From NCBI GenBank assembly GCA_003339415.1, contig PDHQ01000005.1, positions 383,621-447,620 of the forward strand: DNA of 64,000 bases, given 5' to 3'. The DNA is from Ophiocordyceps camponoti-saundersi (nom. inval.) (lineage: Eukaryota > Ascomycota > Sordariomycetes > Hypocreales > Ophiocordycipitaceae). Positions 1-11,800 of this stretch are shown here, in pieces (within the stretch, counting starts at the first letter, position 1; the number at the start of each line of letters is the position of its first letter). Made by a program: the position numbers and the translations under genes. The notes under the pieces were generated by a model. That model did no database searches, had not been told where the DNA came from, and saw only the letters and a list, made by a program, of their open reading frames with translations.

Positions 1-11
1 CGTTGAGATAG

Positions 12-173
12 CCTGTCCTCCCCTTCACTATCAAGGGCTACACCGACGTCACCTGTAATATCTGCAACTTCAGCCAACCGCTCGAGACCCGGCCCGATGT
101 CGTCGCTATGGCCCAAGATGGCCGTCCGCCACAGTACACCTCCGAGCCTCCGTCTCACCAATCGTATGCCTAG
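12..173 (+). CDS. 3'-terminal exon of an unrecognised protein (5' end outside window)
   Basis: An open frame runs from position 12 to a TAG at 171-173. It is closed on the left by an in-frame TAG at 9-11, which also reads as a 3' splice site, so this is best taken as the last exon of a + strand gene that begins outside the window. The 53 visible residues hold one Cys-x-x-Cys pair (TCNIC) and end in a polar, proline- and serine-rich tail (EPPSHQSYA). I do not recognise the family. The gene converges on the minus-strand glucosyltransferase that ends at 618. The protein-like composition and the plausible acceptor are the only support. Confidence 0.5.
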   Translation, partial: PVLPFTIKGYTDVTCNICNFSQPLETRPDVVAMAQDGRPPQYTSEPPSHQSYA

Positions 174-617
174 CTCGCTGCTCTGAGGACTTCATTATTC
201 TTGTTACGGCGTTGGTGGATGCATTTTTTTGCCCTTCATATCAGGCCCTCAAAATCTATCTTCATCCTCACCCCAACTACAGTCACATCCAACTTTGCTT
301 CTTCCTCTGGACATTCGAGTCTCACCAATTTCATCCCTCCACAATTTCACCTTCACCATATTGGAAAGGGTACAGACAGCAGAAATAAAAAGAGAACCCC
401 GCCTGCGCTCTGAAGCCGCAGCGCATTGCTCTTTGGCTCCAATACCCGGACTCTCTTGTACCCATGTGTTGGCCTCATCTGCTTGCTTCGTGGTGAGACG
501 TGCGTGAGAGGATAAACCACACACGCTAGTAACGCCTGCCAATTGCAATTCGCAAACGGATGCAAGACAATGCCCGATGAGCACCGGAAACATAGCACCC
601 ACATCGGGTTCAGGTCA
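174..617. other. Intergenic, between two convergent genes
   Basis: This should hold the 3' UTRs of the gene ending at 173 and of the glucosyltransferase ending at 618. Short open frames occur on both strands, but none has a domain or splice continuation I can support. Confidence 0.6.
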
Positions 618-3600
618 TCATGTGCCGTCTCCAACTCCGACGTAGCCCCCCTTTCCACCGTCGCCCATCCGCAGGCTCTCCTCCATCGCAGCCCGAAGCT
701 CTTCTTCCTCGTCCGAGCCTCCGTGCCGTCCGCCTCCTTTTGCCTTTCGCAGCCGCCGCTGAATTTCCTCTTCCGCCAAGCTCTGCTTCTTGATGAAGTC
801 AAGCACCATGTCCTCCTCCGACCGCTGGGCCGCCGCCGCCTGCTGCGACTCCTCCAGTGAGGCTGCCATAGCCCGTTGCAGCGCCGCTTCTTCCGCTTCG
901 TCATCGTAATCGTCGTCGTCGCCTGCGTCCTGACCGAGGCTTCTTCGGACGGCTTTCTCGATGAGCTCCTGATACTCCTCATCCGTCATCCTCCATTGCT
1001 CAATCTCCGACGCGTCTTCCTGCGGCATCTTTCCCCCCTTCTCTTCCTTCTTTCCCCTCGAGGCCGGAATGGGCTCCAGCAGCCCCCCCTGTTGTCGCAT
1101 CGCCAGTACACTCTTACGAATAGCAGCTTCAATCGACGCATCTTCCTGAGCGTTTCCCCGCGACGTCTCCTGCACGGAAAGCCGAATGGCTCTTTCATAC
1201 TCTGCTTCATCGGAGCAGAGGCCGGGGCCGCCGCTTGATGTTGGTACTGGCTCCGTTGTTCTCCCTTTCTTCAGCTGTTTCCTCCGAGCTTTCTGCTCCA
1301 TCATATCCGCGAGAGAATGACAAGGACGCCTCTGACTCACATTGCCATCCTGGCGTTCTTCGTCTGGAGCATCCTGCTGTAATTCCTCGCTCGCCGCTGC
1401 TATCCTGACCTTGTGCTTTCTTGCGTAGAATTTCTGAAAGTCGGCACTCAAAGCATTCCACTGCCTGACCATCTCGTCCTTCTCTCCAGCGGTTGCCTGC
1501 ATCGCGGCTCGCTGGCCTTGAAGAACCCGGGACGTCATGATATAGTTCTGCACGCTCTTGGAAAACAACTTGGAAACTTCAGCATGAACGCCCTGCATTG
1601 TGTATCCAGGAACTCCCCAGAATCCTGGCCTCATGTTAGTCTCGCGTCGTTTCTCAGCGGTTCTAGCCAACTTACCAGCAGCGGGCTTCGTGATCAAGCC
1701 CCCTATGCCCTTCCCAAAGCCCTTGATCAAGCCGCTGGCCCCCTCCCTTTCGGCTCCCCGCATGGGTTGAGTCACGAGCCCCGAAATGCCGTCGAAGAGC
1801 CCCATCCCTAGTTCTTTACTCGCGACTCTGATACCGCTACTCAGATCCGTCACCTTTTCTATAGGCCTGACGGTGTCGTCATTGTACAGCCGCGGAACGT
1901 TTCTGAACCCCTTAGCTAGGCCGAGACAGAAGTTCATGGGCGACTTGACGCCGGTGGACACGACACGACCGACGCCTCTTCCAGCGTCAACGGCCGTTTC
2001 CACGCTGACGCCTTGAGGCCCGGTACCCTGTCGTGGCTGACTGCTGGAAGCCTGAGGGGTGTCTGTCTTTGTTTCCGGCGACGGCGGCGACATGGGATCG
2101 CTAACCCCTGGATTGGACTGAACCTTCGAACCTTCATAGCTCGATTCACCTGACGGAGGCACATCGGGGGCTGTGACCTCTCCGCTCCGCTGATTCGACT
2201 TGAACATCTCCCGCGGCATGTCGGCGATGGCCATGCCAAGGGTGCTAAGATCTCCAATTAGTGAGCAAGCGCCGGCTGTGATGGGGTCGGGTGGTTGATC
2301 GTCTATATTATATTCGCAGGATCGATGCCTGGTACACTGTTAGGGAGCTGTGCGGACGAGTCGACACAAATCAAAGGTTCTTACAGCTCGAGATCGGTGT
2401 ATTGGAGAAGCCCCTTTTCGACAAGAACCGCCGCAGCCAAGGGAGAGAGACGAATCTTGCTTCGCCTGACTCGCCACGCCGCCGCCTGCTTTGGAGCAAC
2501 GGAGCACCGAAGTGAGTCGATGTCGAGTTGGCGATGGAAGCTCTCGCCGCCGGCCTTGGTTCCCCGCTCTTCCCGAATTCTCTGGCCTAGCTGCCTTGCC
2601 TTTTCCTTTGTCTCGGGCCGCAAGCAGAATCTCAGAGCCTCAGAGAGCTTTTCCGCCGTCAGGTCCTTGTAGCGAACCGGTTGGGGGCCGGCCTCGGCCC
2701 TGGCCACCATGGCTCCCCAAAAGGGCTGATCGCCGAAAAAGGGAACGACAAAGGTGGGTTTGCCAGCTTTGATCCCAGCCGCGGTGGTGCCAGCTCCGCC
2801 ATGGTGGACCACACAAGAGACGTGTTGGAACAGCCAGTCGTGCGGAACATTGCCAAGCATGTAGACGCCCTCGGGCAAGCCAACGTCATCCGCTCCAAGT
2901 CCGCCCCAGCCTTTGGACACCAGAGCCCTAACGCCAGACTGGCGAACGGCGTTGAAGATCATGCGCGTCATTGCATCAGGGTCGTCGACGACGATAGACC
3001 CGAAGCCGATATAGACAGGCGGCGGGCCGCCTTCGAGGAACGCCCCCAGTGCAGGTTCAGGAGTGAAGGCCGAAGCCAGATCGAGGAAGAAAAAGCCCGA
3101 GATATCAATCTTATTGCCCCAGTCGTTTGGCTTGGGAATCAGCGCCGGCGACCAACAGTACGTGTAAGGCACCCTGAGCCGGCTGAGAAGGCCAGGGGCG
3201 AAGATGAAGGAGAGGGGGGGAAGATCCAGCGCTTTCTCGCGAAAGCGATTAATGACGTCGCCCAGGCCCTGCCAGGTCATCATCTCGACAAGCGTGTATG
3301 TTAGATTGTTGGTCATGCCGTCGTCTGCATTTGAAGACAGGACGTCTGCGAGTGGGTGTGGGAATGCTCTCGTAGGAGACCATGGCATGCTGGGCTGTTG
3401 TTCAGCGACGCGCCTTAATCAGTGAGGACTACGGAGACCCACGTAAACATCATGTGCAGCGGAATTCCAAGCTTCTCGGCGACGTGAACGTGGGCAAAGC
3501 TCGGAGGATTGGCGATGATGACGTCGGCGACAAAGGGCTCCAGGGTTCCGTCACCTAGAAGCCTCGCCGAAAGATCGAACGGCTCATTCCGGGGATGGGG

Positions 3601-4272
3601 CTTCAGCGGTGGGCCGGAGCCGTCGCCAGGTTCGATACATGAGCGCCAACAGCCGAGCAAAATGTCCTGGATGCCCTTGCGCCTCTTGCTGATTTCACCG
3701 CTCTTTACGGCGTCGAAGCCCGGCATGAGGCCGGGATGCTTGACCATGAAGGCCATAAGTTCGGCAGGATCGCCGCCGATGTCGAAAAATTCCAAGCCGT
3801 TGTCGAGAACGAAGCTGCGGAAGGTGGCGTGAGTGGCAATGCGGACGCGGTGACTGTATTCCTCCTTGAGAATCTTGCCCAGCGCCACGAACGGCTGCAC
3901 ATCACCCCGCGAACCGACTATCTGGACGACAATGTTGAGAGGTGGCGTGGAATGATGCTCCCTGCCGGGCTCATAGGGATAAGCAGGCGGAGGCGAAGGC
4001 TGGCTGCGGAGCGTCGCGGCGAGGAGATGGGCCAGCCTTGTGTTCTTGGTGTTGATGTTGATGCTGACTCGGCCATCCTCTGATGAATGGGCGTTAGATG
4101 TCAGCGGTCGCAGTCATGTCGGCCAGACAACATCTCTCGTGCCCAACGCACCGGTTATCTCGGCGCCGGCCTCGAAGCCCGGCTGCGAAAAGTGGACGTG
4201 GTCAAGATGGGCGCCGTATGGAGGAGGCGCGTTATCGGGAGTATCGATTTGCGGCGCGACAGAGTGGTCCAT
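618..4272 (-). CDS. Sterol 3-beta-glucosyltransferase-like protein (GT28/GT1) with a VPS13/ATG2-like block and UIM-rich tail
   Basis: Exons, complement: 4152-4272, 3443-4079, 2385-3389, 1676-2244, 618-1624, giving 1112 aa. The family transfers glucose from UDP-glucose to membrane sterols. Seen: GSRGDVQPF near residue 96, the MPWSPTRAFPHPLA segment near 254, VYIGFGS near 378, and the nucleotide-binding HHGGAGTTAAG near 448. Two open frames usually read as separate genes are joined by a 140-nt intron (donor gtaaga, branch ctaat, acceptor ttag) that keeps frame. After the catalytic part, residues 732-778 form a glycine-rich amphipathic block (GLVTQPMRGAEREG, GFGKGIGGLITKP) resembling the C-terminal region of VPS13/ATG2 proteins. 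The tail, about 915-1100, has five UIM-like helices, for example EYERAIRLSVQE and EEELRAAMEESL. The 51-nt intron 1625-1675 is a multiple of three and can be read through. An upstream ATG at 4392 is in frame, but I chose 4272 because the extra 40 residues look like 5' UTR. The sterol substrate is inferred from the family. Confidence 0.88.
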
Positions 4273-4924
4273 GGCGACGACAGCCTCCGTGCGAGGTACA
4301 ATGATAGGTGGGTAGTAGGTAGGTATGAAGTCGACGGGGTGGAGGAAATACGATGATGGCACAGGCTTCCTCTTCTCATCAGCGCCTTTCACTCGCGCTG
4401 TTTCCTAGGTACCTAACTAGGTAGGTAGGAGACGTGGGTACCTAGGTTGGTGGTAGGCAGATGGCCCGGACAGGCTGCTTCATTGCGCAGACCGGGCTGT
4501 GAGCGCTGTAGGTTCAGAGGTGAGAGCCGCTGGCGAGGGGCGAAGCAGGATGACGTCCGTGGTATTTACCTTCAACCTTCCACCTGCAGAGCCGAAACAG
4601 GCCGATCCCCACAACCACGTCTCAGCTGCCTCTACAGTAACTTCTTTGCGCGCAAACTTCGTACGACTTGCCTTGTGAATGGCGAAAACCAAGATCGGGA
4701 ACGCTCTGCAAGAAGCACACAGCCACAGATGAAATGGTATTGAAAGTACTCACACCAATCAATCTCGCGCCTCACGCTGCCCCATCGTTCTCGTTCCAGC
4801 AAAAGCTGATTCGCTGTTCACCGACATTCTACATGACACCGCACTCCTCATCCTTTGATCTTCAACGTTCCGTCTCGACCGTCTCTTGTCTTTCACGCGC
4901 CCGTTCTCGACCCCGACGTCCGTT
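4273..4924. other. Intergenic: glucosyltransferase promoter/5' UTR and Sec61 beta 3' UTR
   Basis: At about 4404-4452 there are clustered, partly palindromic CCTAGGTACC and ACTAGGTAGG elements of a type that recurs between other genes here. I see no further gene. The short open frames lack splice partners or domains. Confidence 0.6.
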
Positions 4925-5452
4925 CTAGCTGGAAAAGCGTCGCGTAATCTTGGCAATGACTGGAGTATACAAGTTAGACGTTTCGTAAGCACCTGCAGAA
5001 GACAGTCACTCACTATGCAGAGCAACGACACTGAAAATGAAGACCAGAGAGAGAACCAGTACAATGACGGGATCGACCTTGAGCCCGGGCGACTCATCGG
5101 TGTATAGTCCTTTGTGAAGCTCGAGTTAGCTGTCGTCGTCAACAGGGTCCGAACCCAACCGGTACCACCTACTGAGCATGGTGCTGCTAGAGCCGCCTGC
5201 GCCGGCCGCCCTCGTGCTTGTCGGCCGAGCATTGGCTATTTTCTCCTTCTGGTCTGCGGCTGCTCGTCGCCGAATCGCCGTTCGAGCACCGCCCGGGGGC
5301 GTCGGCGACGATGGGCGACCGCTGCTGACGCCACTGGCCGTCGCCGGCGAGTTTGCAGGGGAAGACGGACGTGAGGAGGACTGACAGGAAGGAGTGTCAC
5401 ATCAGTAGCCGACAGACCACACAAGGCGCCTAGTGAATCATTAACTTACCAT
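4925..5452 (-). CDS. SBH1: Sec61 translocon beta subunit
   Basis: Exons, complement: 5450-5452, 5173-5380, 5014-5109, 4925-4959, giving 113 aa, the usual size of the family. It is the tail-anchored beta subunit of the ER Sec61 protein-conducting channel. Seen: a Ser/Pro/Gly-rich cytosolic N terminus, the conserved TMLRLYTDESPGLKVDP, then one membrane helix (VIVLVLSLVFIFSVVALH), ending IIAKITRRFSS. The 5' exon is only the ATG, followed directly by gtaagt. The other introns are 63 nt and 54 nt, and each junction restores a conserved residue. The gene is in tandem with the glucosyltransferase. A 16-kb RIP-mutated transposon block begins 226 bp upstream of its ATG, so its promoter is squeezed between the ATG and that insertion, or lies partly in the LTR. 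Identification is firm. Confidence 0.95.
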
Positions 5453-5672
5453 GGTCACAGTTCTTGAGTCGCTCTTCACGAGTCTTTTAACCTGAAGACT
5501 GTCCTTGCGCAGGAGTTGAAAAGGGGTGGTCGATACGGCGCGACGACGCGGGTGATTGAAGACTTCGCGTGCCCGACTTGAGATGAGGCCACAGTCACCA
5601 GTCTCACGCTCTAGGGGGTAGAGAGCACGACTGTCGGTATAACGATTATCCGACACTCCCCGTTTATTAAAG
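5453..5672 (-). promoter_or_regulatory. Remaining upstream region of Sec61 beta
   Basis: Only 220 bp of single-copy DNA separate the Sec61 beta ATG from the target-site duplication of the outer retrotransposon. The sequence is not RIP-mutated: CA and TG are present at normal frequency. No specific factor site is claimed. Confidence 0.5.
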
Positions 5673-5677
5673 GTACC
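5673..5677. repeat. Left target-site duplication GTACC of the outer (copia) element
   Basis: GTACC directly precedes the LTR start TGTTGAGG and is repeated at 21858-21862 directly after the other LTR. Confidence 0.85.
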
Positions 5678-5819
5678 TGTTGAGGGGGTCCACGTGACCA
5701 GCCCCGCCCGACCTCGCATACGACCTAGCCTAGCCATCCTAGCCTAGACCTAACACATATATAATATATATATATCAGTGCACCCACCCGATAGCCTATG
5801 CCCACCTTATATCACTATA
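5678..5819 (+). repeat. 5' LTR of the copia element
   Basis: 142 bp, aligned without gaps to 21716-21857. By hand I count 14 differences, all transitions in CpA/TpG context. This copy is intact for about its first 80 bp and mutated after that. It contains CACGTG near 5692. Confidence 0.9.
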
Positions 5820-5899
5820 GGTTATAAGCGCCTATTATACGCTTCCGCTACGCTAAAGTTCACGATACCTTTATTTTCCTACTTTTAGGCTTATTTAAT

Positions 5900-6757
5900 T
5901 AATTCGAAGCGCTATAGTATAACGGAAAATTCTATACGTAAAATAAAAATAAAGAAAATTATTTTATACTAATTTTAGTAGCGAAAAATTTAACTAGCTT
6001 TCTCGATCTAAAAATATAATATAAAATAATAAGAAAAAGCGTAAAATATAATAAATAATAAAATAAGATATCTTTATCTTTTAGTAATATAAAGCTTAAA
6101 GGCGCTATAAGCTATATTAAGTAATATAAATCTTTTATAGCGGTAGCTTAAATTAATAAGGTAAAATTATTTATCTTCGATAATAAGGTTTTAACTTAAC
6201 TTATCGATAAAAATAAAGCTATTAAATATAACGATAAAATAGAAATTACCGTAAGAATTATCTTATAGTCCCTTTTTAGTAAAGCTATTAGTAATATTAT
6301 TTAGCTTAGCTAAGATAAAAATATTATAATATATAATATTTATCTCTTAGCTAAGAAATAAGCTAAAATATTAACGAAGATATAACTTCGATATATTTTT
6401 TAATATTAATATTAGCTTAAGCTAAAAGATAATATAATTAAAAGTTAGAAAGCTTTTAAGAAAGACTTTTAAAGCCTCTAAAATTAGATTATTATAGATA
6501 AAAATATAAGGGCTAATTTTAAAAAGATACTATATATTTACGCTTAAAAAGCTATTAATATTATCTAAACCTTATACCCTATTATTACTAAGAAGTAAGA
6601 TTACGATATAGATAGCTTTTTTAAGTTATCTTTTAACGATATTAATATATATATTTTATTATAAATCGCTAATTTTAAAATAACCCGTGATTTATCGAGC
6701 GGAAAAGCTTTTTCTATAACCTAAAGCTAACTTTAGAAAAAGAAGCTAGAGAATAAA

Positions 6758-6789
<32 letters not shown>

Positions 6790-8235
6790 GCTAAAGCTAT
6801 TATTATTAATAAAAATACGTATTATACCTTATATACTAAAGCGTACGAATATAATAAATAAGATTATAACCTTTTTTTATTATAGCTATAATATTTATTT
6901 AGGAGGTTATATTTACTTAAAAGAGTAATACTAAGTTCTTTACTCTAAGCTCCGGCCGCTACCTATTCCTAAGTAACGTAGGAATAGTAACGCGAGTTCC
7001 GTAGGTAATAGCGCGGATATAATATCGGCAAGGAAAAGTATTATAGCTTATATTATTAATATTACTTTTAAAAGTTATAATAGTTTTATTTTATAAAACG
7101 CTATAGTTATCGATATTAGCTATATTTTATACTTTTTTAATAATAAGGGATAGTTTAATTAATATAAAGAATTTAATAGCCTTTATTATCTTATAATATC
7201 GAATAGTAAGCCCTTATTTTATTATAGCTAAGGTACTATTATAATTAACGCTTCTAATAACTATTCGATTATATTTAAAGAGGTATTTTATAATATAAAT
7301 ATCTTAGTTAATCTTATCTCTGCTAATTAGCTTAATTATAAGGAAATCCGTATTAATAGCGAAAGTATACGCTTTTAATAATAAGAATATACTATCTGCT
7401 ACCTCTCTTAGATAGGAGGCGTAGCTAATATTACGAGCGCTAAGGCCTAGAAGCCTTTTATAATAGCTACCTTACCTAAGATAGAACGGGAAATTAACTT
7501 CGCTATAATATATCGCCGCCTTAGGTATACGGGTAAAGATAGGATTCTTAAGGCCTATTATAAGTCTAGCCTTATAATTAATAAGAAGAGTATCTTTAAG
7601 TTATTTTACTACCGCGCGTGCTAACTTAGAAAAGTAGATACCGTAATTAGTTAAGATCTTACTATTTTACCTATAAGTTTCCTATAATATATCTTCTAAG
7701 ATTTTATCTAATATTCTCTAATAGCTTATAAGGGTTATTAGTATACGCTTTACGGAATTAATACTTATACTAACTATTACTAGGTTCTTTTTACGAAGAC
7801 CCGTAATAAAGCTTTTAAATAGCTTAAAGCGTAAAAATATAGCGTTAACGCTATTACCGGTAGCTATTATATTTAAGTAATAAGCTTCGATAATACTTTT
7901 AAATTTACGTAATAAAAAATTAAGGCTTAGGTTACTAATAAAGGCTTTATCTTACGATTTTATACCTTTTATACTCCTACCTAAAACGGCAGAGCTAAGC
8001 GTGCTAGCTATACCCTTATAAAAGCTACGAAAGCTATTTATATTAAAACGAAGCTGCCTAAAAAGCTATAGCTATTCTTTATTAACTCTAGCGCCTATAT
8101 ATAAAATATACTACTATCGTTAACTAACCCGAAGAATTAGAGCCTTATTAAGATAATAATAACTATAATCTATATTCTATATAAATATTCGATTAAATAT
8201 ATACGATTATAGGGTTATAAGGTATATATCGTTAT
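5900..8235 (+). pseudogene. Degraded copia polyprotein, N-terminal half (gag, protease, integrase)
   Basis: A + strand frame interrupted only by TAA and TAG. The integrase C-terminal signature can be read at about 7970-8150: TPT, stop, NGRAKRA, then a leucine-rich stretch ending NILLSLTNP, as in copia integrases. The frame is cut at 8235 by the gypsy insertion, in the middle of the codons for a Y-x-V-I-P-P stretch that continues at 18431. The N-terminal limit is approximate; the gag and protease identities are inferred from position only. Confidence 0.7.
8231..8235. repeat. Left target-site duplication GTTAT of the inner (gypsy) element
   Basis: GTTAT precedes the LTR start and recurs at 18426-18430. 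Removing one copy plus the element restores the copia reading frame, which confirms the boundary. Confidence 0.9.
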
Positions 8236-8839
8236 TAATACGGGACGTGTAATAACACTCCTATAAATCGCCTAACCTCTTATAATATTTCCCTAGGATT
8301 TCCTAGGATTTCCCGCCTTAGGATTTTACTCGGATTTCCCCTAAAAACTTTATTACCTTTACGCTTAGGAAATTACTAGGATTTCCTCTTAGGATTTCTC
8401 TATAATAACTCTTAGGATTTTACTAAGATTTCTAGTAAGATTTAGTATTAAAATATACTTTTAGAAATCTCCGGATTTTATTAGGAAATCCCCGTACGTT
8501 AGGAAATTACCGCGTACTAGGAAATCTCTATTTTACTAATATACTCGGAAATTACCGTAAAATCCCCTTAGGTAAATACTTTTAAGATTATATTAAGAAA
8601 TCTTCCTTAAGCTCCTAGCTATATAATTAGCCTAATATTCCTTTAAGTAATAATTTAGATTTTTTTATAGTTATTATTTTAATTTTTAAAAAACTTTTAC
8701 TTATACTTATATTTTTTATAATAGCTATTCTATAATCTTATAATTAGTAGCTAGCTTATCTCCCTTTCTTATATACTATATCTAATAGCTAGCTTAGTAT
8801 ATATAACTATTAGTAGATTATATATATAAGTATATATTA
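8236..8839 (+). repeat. 5' LTR of the inner gypsy element
   Basis: 604 bp, colinear with 17822-18425. It is rich in iterated AGGATTTCC and GGAAATCC motifs between about 8285 and 8600. Confidence 0.92.
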
Positions 8840-8880
8840 ACTAGTAGCAATTCTACGTTTTACTAACTTATAAATCTTTA

Positions 8881-11800
8881 GCTATCGAGGTAGTAAGTCG
8901 GACCCGAAACGTTTTTTACTAATAAAACTTTATAAGCGTAGATCTTTAGCTTAAAAAAAAGCTTTACTACGTTTATTACTTAACCCTAGCTATATACTAT
9001 TTCTTTACCCCTAAACTCCTTAAAGTAATCGAGGAAGAAATTATAGCTAGGAAAGAAAAAGCTTATATTTTTAATATTTATAAAGTAGTAAAGAAACCTT
9101 ACCCTTTTAAAGGTAAATTTCCTCCTTTATAATACGGGGAAATAAGGCTAGTTTAAAAATACTTATTATATTAGGATAATCCCTAAGAAACTAGGTTACT
9201 TATTATAATCGAACTTTTCCTAACTAATCTAAATATTATAATAAACCGTAATTAACTATTTAAATAAGTAAATTAACTAAGGTATACGTCTAATAATACC
9301 CCTTACTTACCTAAAATTCCCCTAGAAAATTAGCTACCCCTTATTTAAGAATACCTTCGAATTATAAGTAATACTAAAAGAAAAGGTAAGCTACTTACTT
9401 TACCGGAAAAAAGTAAGGAAAATACCTAAGTCCCTTTTTAGGAAGAAGGTAAGGAGGAAACCTCCTCTTAGGATAAAAATAAGAAAACTTCTACGCTATA
9501 AGAATCCTCTCTAAAAGGAGAACCGTTTACCCTAAGGAAGAATACCTCGAAAAGGTAGTATTTTCTAGATCCTCCTATAACGTTATTTAATTCCGGAAAA
9601 CCTCCTCTACTTTCCGTAAAAAAGGAAAAAATAGCACGGATAGTTAATAACGTACTCTACTCCTATAATATCGTACCTTAGAATCTAGATTACCTTAGAT
9701 ATATTAACTTAGAAGATAATTTACGATTATATAATTAATTAAACTTATAGAAACTATTTAGACGATAAGTTAGGTTATAAGCTAAAAATATCGGATAGTT
9801 TAAGCTTACTAATATTTTTAATATTACCTTTAATTAGATTAAAGAAATTAATCGAACTATTATTTACTAGAGTATTAATCGATTTATAAACGCTTTAAAA
9901 TAGGTTACCGCCTAAAGTAAGGATTACGTAAATAAACTCGCACGACTTATTCCCTTTTTTCTCCGGGGTTATATTATAAAATAGTATTCTAAAAATCTAA
10001 ACCCTTAAATTAGATTAGAACTTACTTTTCTTAGTCTAGGAATCTAAGGATAGGTAAAAGCTTTTTAGAAAAAGTTTACTATTTAACCTAATATTACCGC
10101 TCTTACTATATAAAAATAAAGCTTTATATCTTAAGATATATTCGCTAGAAAAGACTTCTAATTATAAATATCTAAGATAAAAAAAATAGCTCGAGTAGCT
10201 TTTTATCCTAAATAATCTATATTAATAATTATCTTTTCCTAACTCGATATTTTTTTTTAAGAAATTTTCCGATAGCTAACTAGCGAAGATACCTTAGATA
10301 ACTAAATATATAAATATAAATAACTTATTCCGAACTTTTAAACTAAGCTAATTAAAGGAACTTAGGGTAATTTATAGAACGATATTACTTAGTATATAGC
10401 TTTAGGTAGGTTACCTTAACGTAAACGTAAGGTAAATAATTCCGAGGAGAAATCCTCGTAAAATCCGGACCGCTAACCGGATTATAAACTAAATAATTTC
10501 CCTAGAAAACTAATAGATAATACCCGGAAACCTTTCGATAAGAATATTAAGTTTAAAATAAAAATAAAATAGCCTTTCCTAAAAAAAAACGGAGAAAGCT
10601 TAAAAGGTAATCCTATCCTTATTAATCTTACTTACGAACTTACCGAATAAAATCCTAATACCGATGGAATCTTTATAATCTCTTCTAAGATATATAATAT
10701 AATCCTTAATATCTTAGAATATAATCCGGACGATAAAACCGACTTATTTAAATTATCTAAGGCCGAAAAAGATAAGTAATTAGCTAATAACTTATATTAT
10801 CTTATTTTAGATCTTAAGAAATATAAGATAAAACCTCTTAATACTATTAGAGACTTTTTTCCTAAAAACCTTCCTATTATTAAAGCTACTCCTTAGATAA
10901 CTAATTTTCCTTTAAAATAAGTTTCCTATTTTTCCTATATAAAGATTTTAGTATTTAGTAAAAATAAACTATCTAATATTATAGAAATATATATCGATAT
11001 TAGAGTAGATAAATCCTTTATTAGGAAAAACTTACTTAATAAGTTTAATAATATTAACTATAATTTAATAATAGTTTATAGCTTAAATAATATCGGATTA
11101 GCCTTAACCTATAGTTAGGTTACCTTTACTTTATATATTATCGGTAAAATTAACGGTAAGTTTTACGTTAGTAAGTTTAAAGCTAGCGCTTAAGTTATCG
11201 AGTATTTTCTTACCGGAGTTCTATTAGGATAAGGATTTTCAATCCCTTATAAAATCGATATTCTTAACTTTCGATAAAAGCTTTAGATTTAACTTTATAG
11301 AGGAATATATATCGAATACTATTCTACTCGTAAAAGACTAGCTATTTATAGACGTATAATAGCCGCTTTAGTAATAATAATCCCTCCTCTTTTAATAGGT
11401 ATAATTCTAGTATTAATTAGAGATCCTCCTAAGAATTACGACCTTATCTTCTTCCCTAACTTTTATTTCCTTTTAGGTTTAATTATTCGTAACTATTTCT
11501 ATTTAATTATTTTTAACTTAAGTAATAAACTAATTTTTTTTAAATAAAAAGAAAAGGTTAGTATTATATTAGATCTTAATAATTAATTTTCTTTTATAAT
11601 CTCTTAATAAATTACTAAGAAAGATACCTTAGATAACCCCGATAAACGTTTAACGCTAGATTCTCTTTTAAACTAAATAATATTATCTAAAAAAACTAAT
11701 ACTAATTTACCTCCTATTAATATCCTAAACCTAAGTTAACCTTATCGGTTAAGTATTTCTAAAATACCCGATATCTTAGAAATCGAAGGAGAATACGGCG

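Noticed and set aside
618..4392. Two genes instead of one: a UIM protein (618-2234) and a glycosyltransferase (2381-4392)
   Set aside because: A 140-nt intron with donor, branch site and acceptor joins them in phase, and the resulting tail is continuous. A stop-terminated glycosyltransferase would end in an unnatural QYTDLEL.
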